From: Burkholderia vietnamiensis LMG 10929
Lineage (GTDB): Bacteria; Pseudomonadota; Gammaproteobacteria; Burkholderiales; Burkholderiaceae
Direction: 5' to 3'
Length of the DNA stretch: 64,000 nt
Assembly: GCF_000959445.1 (NCBI RefSeq)
Contig: NZ_CP009631.1
Location: 248,001-312,000, forward strand
This document shows, piece by piece, positions 60,292 to 64,000 of the stretch; the first letter of the stretch is position 1, and each line of letters begins with the position of its first letter. A program made the translations under genes and the position numbers. Under the pieces are notes generated by a model, which was not told the DNA's origin, did no database searches, and was given only the letters and a program-made list of their open reading frames with translations.

Positions 60292-60311
60292 CGCAGGTTC
60301 GAACGTCGACG

Positions 60312-61985
60312 TTACGCGCGGCCGTCGCGCAGTTCGCGCCGCAGGATCTTTCCGACGTTCGTCTTCGGCAGTTCCGTGCGGAATTCGACCAGCTTCGGCC
60401 GCTTGTAGCCGGTGAGCCGCTCCTTGCAGTACGCGAGGATGTCCTTGTCGGTGAGCGCCGGGTCCTTCTTCACGACGAACAGCTTCACCGCTTCGCCCGA
60501 GTGTTCGTCCGGTACACCGACGGCCGCCACCTCGAACACGCCCGGATGCGACGCCACCACGTCCTCGACCTCGTTCGGATACACGTTGAAGCCGGACACG
60601 AGGATCATGTCCTTCTTCCGGTCGACGATCTTCACGTAACCGCGCGCGTCCATCACGCCGATGTCGCCGGTCTTGAAGAAGCCGTCGGGAAACATGACCT
60701 TCGCCGTTTCATCCGGACGGTTCCAGTAGCCGGCCATCACCTGCGGCCCGCGAATGCAGATCTCGCCCGGCTCGCCGAGCGCGACGTCGTTGCCCGCATC
60801 GTCGCGGATCGCAATCTCGGTCGACGGCAGCGGCAAACCGATCGTCCCGCTGTATTCGGTGGCCGTCACCGGGTTGCAGGTCGCCACCGGCGACGTCTCC
60901 GACAGGCCATACCCTTCGACGATCGCCGTATGGGTTTTTTCGTACCAGCGCTTCGCGACGCCTTCCTGGATCGCCATCCCACCGCCGTTCGCGATCGCGA
61001 GCTTCGACAGGTCGAGCTGGCCGAAATCCGGATGGTTCAGCAGCGCGTTGTACAACGTGTTGACTGCCGGAATCGTCGAGATCTGGTAGCCCTTCAGCTC
61101 CTTGATCATGCCGCCGATGTCGCGCGGGTTCGGGATCAGGATGCCCATGCCGCCCGTGCGCATGGTCAGGAACCCGCAGACGGTCAGCGCAAACACGTGA
61201 TAGAGCGGGAGCGCGACGACGGTGATGAACTGCTTCACGTCGGGGAATTTCTCATGCGCCGGATGGTGCCACGCGCCGGCTTGCAGCACGTTCGACACGA
61301 TGTTGCGGTGCAGCAGCGTCGCGCCCTTCGCGACCCCGGTGGTGCCGCCCGTGTACTGGAGGAACGCGACGTCGTCCGGCGCGAGCTTCGGCGGTTTGAA
61401 GGTCTGCCGTGCGCCCTCCGACAGCGCGGCGTTGAAGCGCGTATACGACGGCAATTGCCACGGCGGCACCATCTTCTTTACGCGCCGCACGACATAGTTG
61501 ACGAGCCAGCCCTTGATGCCCAGCAGGTCGCCCATCGATGCGACGACGACATGCTTGATCCCGGTGTTGGCGATCACGGCCTGAAGCGTCGACGCGAAGT
61601 TCTCGAGAATGACGATCGCCTCTGCGCCGCTGTCCTTCAGCTGATGCTCGAGCTCGCGTGGCGTATAGAGCGGGTTGACGTTGACGACCGTATAGCCGGC
61701 GCGAAGCACCGCGACGATCGCCACCGGGTATTGCAGCACGTTCGGCATCATCAACGCGACGCGCGCGCCGCGCTTCAGCCCGCGCGACTGCAGCCACGCG
61801 CCGAAATGTCGCGACAGCGCATCGAGTTCGCCGTACGTGATGCGCTTGCCCATGCAGACGAACGCGCTGCGATCACGATACTGGCGGAAGCTCTCGTCGA
61901 GCAGATCCGGGATGGATGGGTAGGGGGACGCGTCAATTTCGGCTGGAACGCCGGGTGGGTACGATTTCAGCCAAATTTTTTCCAT
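60312..61985 (-). CDS. fadD: Long-chain fatty acid--CoA ligase FadD
   Basis: The 557-residue ANL-family enzyme activates fatty acids with ATP and CoA. The AMP-binding P-loop is YTGGTTGVAKGATL (about 210-223), with GYGLSETSPVATCN following and the FadD signature GFFKTGDIGVMDARG plus DRKKDMILVSGFNVYP. The C-terminal catalytic Lys lies in LPKTNVGKILRREL. The protein matches the E. coli FadD length (561). It follows the molybdopterin oxidoreductase gene on the same strand, with 136 bp between. Confidence 0.95.
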   Translation of the reverse strand: MEKIWLKSYPPGVPAEIDASPYPSIPDLLDESFRQYRDRSAFVCMGKRITYGELDALSRHFGAWLQSRGLKRGARVALMMPNVLQYPVAIVAVLRAGYTVVNVNPLYTPRELEHQLKDSGAEAIVILENFASTLQAVIANTGIKHVVVASMGDLLGIKGWLVNYVVRRVKKMVPPWQLPSYTRFNAALSEGARQTFKPPKLAPDDVAFLQYTGGTTGVAKGATLLHRNIVSNVLQAGAWHHPAHEKFPDVKQFITVVALPLYHVFALTVCGFLTMRTGGMGILIPNPRDIGGMIKELKGYQISTIPAVNTLYNALLNHPDFGQLDLSKLAIANGGGMAIQEGVAKRWYEKTHTAIVEGYGLSETSPVATCNPVTATEYSGTIGLPLPSTEIAIRDDAGNDVALGEPGEICIRGPQVMAGYWNRPDETAKVMFPDGFFKTGDIGVMDARGYVKIVDRKKDMILVSGFNVYPNEVEDVVASHPGVFEVAAVGVPDEHSGEAVKLFVVKKDPALTDKDILAYCKERLTGYKRPKLVEFRTELPKTNVGKILRRELRDGRA

Positions 61986-62121
61986 GCCGCGCGTCTCCTC
62001 ACTGATTTTCGAATGGTCGTGCTAAAACGCATCGTAGCGGCTCGCCCGTCCCGAGACAACAGGGTTAGATACCCACTTCCAACTTTCGATTGAATTCGTC
62101 AGATCATATCGCGATGTTCGG

Positions 62122-64000
62122 TCAAATCCGTTCTACTTCTACCAGGCAATCGTAAAACGTCGCCGAATTGCCGAGATCGGTCAGCGCCTGACTCGTCACT
62201 TCATTTGCGTTTCGGCCGTCCGCGGACAACTTCTTCCACCAGATCGACAAGCCCACGACCAGCCCCGCGCGCGCACGATCCGTGACCCTCGCGACGGCCT
62301 GCATCGAGCCGCGGTCGTTGAAGATTCGCACCATGCCGCCATCGCCGATGCCGCGCGACTCGGCGTCCGCGGGATGGATGTCGAGGTGCGGCTCGCCTTC
62401 CGTGTTGCGCAGGCTCTCGACGTTGACGAACGTGCTGTTCAGGAAGTGACGGGCCGGCGGCGAAATCATCGCGAGCGGGTAACGCGCGGCCAGTTCCGGC
62501 GACGCCTCGGCCGACTCGTACGGCGGCAGATAATCCGGCACCGGATCCAGGCCCATTTGCTCGAGTCGCGCGCTGTGGAACTCGCATTTTCCGGACGGCG
62601 TGCGGAAGCCGCCGTTTGCAAACGGCGCATCCGCGAGCTTGAGCTTCACCCAGCCCGCGTGCTTCAAGGTGTTCCAGTCGCTATCGAGCGTCGGGTCGTC
62701 CCAGCGGAGCGCCGCCTGAGCGACTTCTTCGTCGCTGTGATAGAGCGCCGGCTCGTCGAGCCCCATGCTGCGCGCGATGCCGCGGAAAATCTCCGTGTTC
62801 GGCCGCGCCTCGCCGACCGGCGGGATCGCGGGCAGGTTCGCCATCACGTAGGTGTGACCATACGATTTGTGGATGTCGAGATGCTCGAGTTGCGTCGTCG
62901 CGGGCAGCACAATGTCGGCGAAATCGACTGTATCCGTCTGGAAGTGCTCCAGAACGACTGTGAACAGGTCCTCGCGCGCGAACCCCGCTGCTACCTTCGA
63001 CGAGTCCGGCGCGACGGCCACCGGGTTCGAGTTGTAGACGATCACCGCTTCCACCTTCGGCCCGAAGGCATCGTCGCCCGGATGCAGCAACGCGTCGCCA
63101 ATCGCGTTCATGTTGATGATGCGCGGCAACTTGTGCGGCCAGCCGGGGATGAGATCCGGGCGCAACAAGGCGGCATGATCGATCGGCGCGAATTCCGACG
63201 ACGACAGCAACAGCCCGCCGGCCCGATCGCGCCATGCGCCCGTGAGTGCGGGCAGGGATGCGATTGCACGCACTGCATTGCCGCCGCCGCGCACGCGCTG
63301 CATGCCGTAATTGAGGCGAATCGATGCCTTGCGCGTCGCGCCGTAGCGGCGCGCGAGCTCGATCAGTTCCGACGCGTCGATCCCGCAAATTTGGGCGACG
63401 CGTTCGGGCGGATAGGACAGCGCTCGCGCCTTCAGCGCCTCGAAGCCGACCGTATGGCGCGCGATGTAGTCGTGATCGAGCAGGTTCTCGGTAATTAGCA
63501 CATTCATCATGCCCAAGGCGAACGCGCCGTCGGTGCCCGGCTTCAGCGCGATGTGCTGATGACACTTCTCCGCAGTCAACGAGCGATACGGATCGATCGC
63601 GACCAGGCGCGCCCCGCGACGCTTGGCTTCCTGCGCGCGTGTCCAGAAATGCAGACTCGACGCAATTGGATTGGCGCCCCAGATGAGGATCAGCTCGCTT
63701 TCCTCGAAATGTTCGAGGTGCATGCCGATATTTCCGCCATACGTGTAGCGCAGCCCTGCCGTGCCGGCCGCCGCGCAGATTGTGCGCTCGAGCCGCGACG
63801 CGCCGATTTTGTGGAAGAACCGTTGAGCAATGCCTTCGCCCTGCACGAGGCCCATCGTTCCCGCATAGCTGTACGGCAGGATCGACTCCGGCGAGCGCGC
63901 GGCGATTTCGCCGAGGCGGCGGCCGATCTCGTCGAACGCTTCGTTCCAGGTGATCGGCGCAAAACGCCCTTCCCCCTTCGCGCCGATGCGCTTGAGCGGA
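62122..64000 (-). CDS. Molybdopterin-dependent oxidoreductase (5' end outside window)
   Basis: At least 625 residues of a DMSO-reductase-family enzyme; the frame runs open through the right edge, so the N-terminus is missing and any [4Fe-4S] Cys motif would lie there. Visible landmarks are FAPITWNEAFDEIGRRL (the common region after the iron-sulfur domain), LILIWGANPIASSLHFW, DPYRSLTAEKC, TDGAFALGMMNVLI and the C-terminal molydopterin-dinucleotide domain, SARLEQMGLDPVPDYL onward. The substrate cannot be named; related genes are annotated as formate dehydrogenase-like or generic oxidoreductases. No signal sequence can be judged. Confidence 0.85.
   Translation of the reverse strand, partial: PLKRIGAKGEGRFAPITWNEAFDEIGRRLGEIAARSPESILPYSYAGTMGLVQGEGIAQRFFHKIGASRLERTICAAAGTAGLRYTYGGNIGMHLEHFEESELILIWGANPIASSLHFWTRAQEAKRRGARLVAIDPYRSLTAEKCHQHIALKPGTDGAFALGMMNVLITENLLDHDYIARHTVGFEALKARALSYPPERVAQICGIDASELIELARRYGATRKASIRLNYGMQRVRGGGNAVRAIASLPALTGAWRDRAGGLLLSSSEFAPIDHAALLRPDLIPGWPHKLPRIINMNAIGDALLHPGDDAFGPKVEAVIVYNSNPVAVAPDSSKVAAGFAREDLFTVVLEHFQTDTVDFADIVLPATTQLEHLDIHKSYGHTYVMANLPAIPPVGEARPNTEIFRGIARSMGLDEPALYHSDEEVAQAALRWDDPTLDSDWNTLKHAGWVKLKLADAPFANGGFRTPSGKCEFHSARLEQMGLDPVPDYLPPYESAEASPELAARYPLAMISPPARHFLNSTFVNVESLRNTEGEPHLDIHPADAESRGIGDGGMVRIFNDRGSMQAVARVTDRARAGLVVGLSIWWKKLSADGRNANEVTSQALTDLGNSATFYDCLVEVERI

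Overview
The window is GC-rich chromosomal DNA from a betaproteobacterium, almost certainly Burkholderia and most like the Burkholderia cepacia complex. The reasons are the very high third-position GC, a typical Burkholderia porin, the gene blocks pilB-pilC-pilD-coaE-zapD-yacG and lpxC-peroxiredoxin-ftsZ, an Ala/Lys-rich histone H1-like protein, and an NrdA with an extended N-terminus. No database was searched, so the genus call rests on recognised proteins and gene order.

Layout. 66-3957 (+): a zinc-ribbon membrane protein with a pentapeptide-repeat region, Tpx, a PfkB-family kinase and a glycine-zipper lipoprotein. 4175-12145 (-): histone H1-like protein, nrdB, nrdA with two NrdR boxes upstream, ampD, a small PP0621-type protein and a CcsA/YpjD-like membrane protein. 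12236-18176: ffh and a phosphoribosyltransferase (+), marC and proS (-), rppH and a CNP1-like lipoprotein (+). 18279-21384 (-): proB, obgE, rpmA, rplU. 21595-26363 (+): octaprenyl diphosphate synthase, tRNA-Pro(CGG), a probably acquired TPR-GSCFA gene and a CNNM/CorC transporter. 26446-31678 (+): the type IV pilus genes pilB, pilC, pilD, then coaE, zapD, yacG. 31744-37265 (-): mutT, a DUF815 ATPase, argJ, secA; a DciA-like gene (+) diverges from secA. 38093-57492 (-): lpxC, a peroxiredoxin and a complete division/cell-wall (dcw) cluster in the order mraZ-rsmH-ftsL-ftsI-murE-murF-mraY-murD-ftsW-[two small ORFs]-murG-murC-ddl-ftsQ-ftsA-ftsZ. 57880-64000: coq7 (-), a porin (+), fadD (-) and the 3' part of a molybdopterin oxidoreductase (-) that runs off the window.

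Most of the window is conserved core genome. The dcw genes are packed tightly with many 4-base ATGA overlaps, so they are probably transcribed and translated as a coupled unit from a sigma70-like promoter upstream of mraZ. That promoter overlaps a 10-bp-periodic array of GTG-type MraZ boxes.

The most unusual structure is a 125-bp perfect-period tandem duplication between ftsW and murG. On the coding strand it encodes two 42-codon ORFs. Each starts in an ATGA overlap with the gene before it and ends in an ATGA overlap with the gene after it, so the chain ftsW-sORF-sORF-murG is unbroken. Other items for a second look are the NrdR box pair with a long nrdA leader containing a 36-codon ORF, the GSCFA gene beside tRNA-Pro, a terminator lying against the start of the CNP1-like gene, and repeat-rich coding regions in the zinc-ribbon and H1-like genes.
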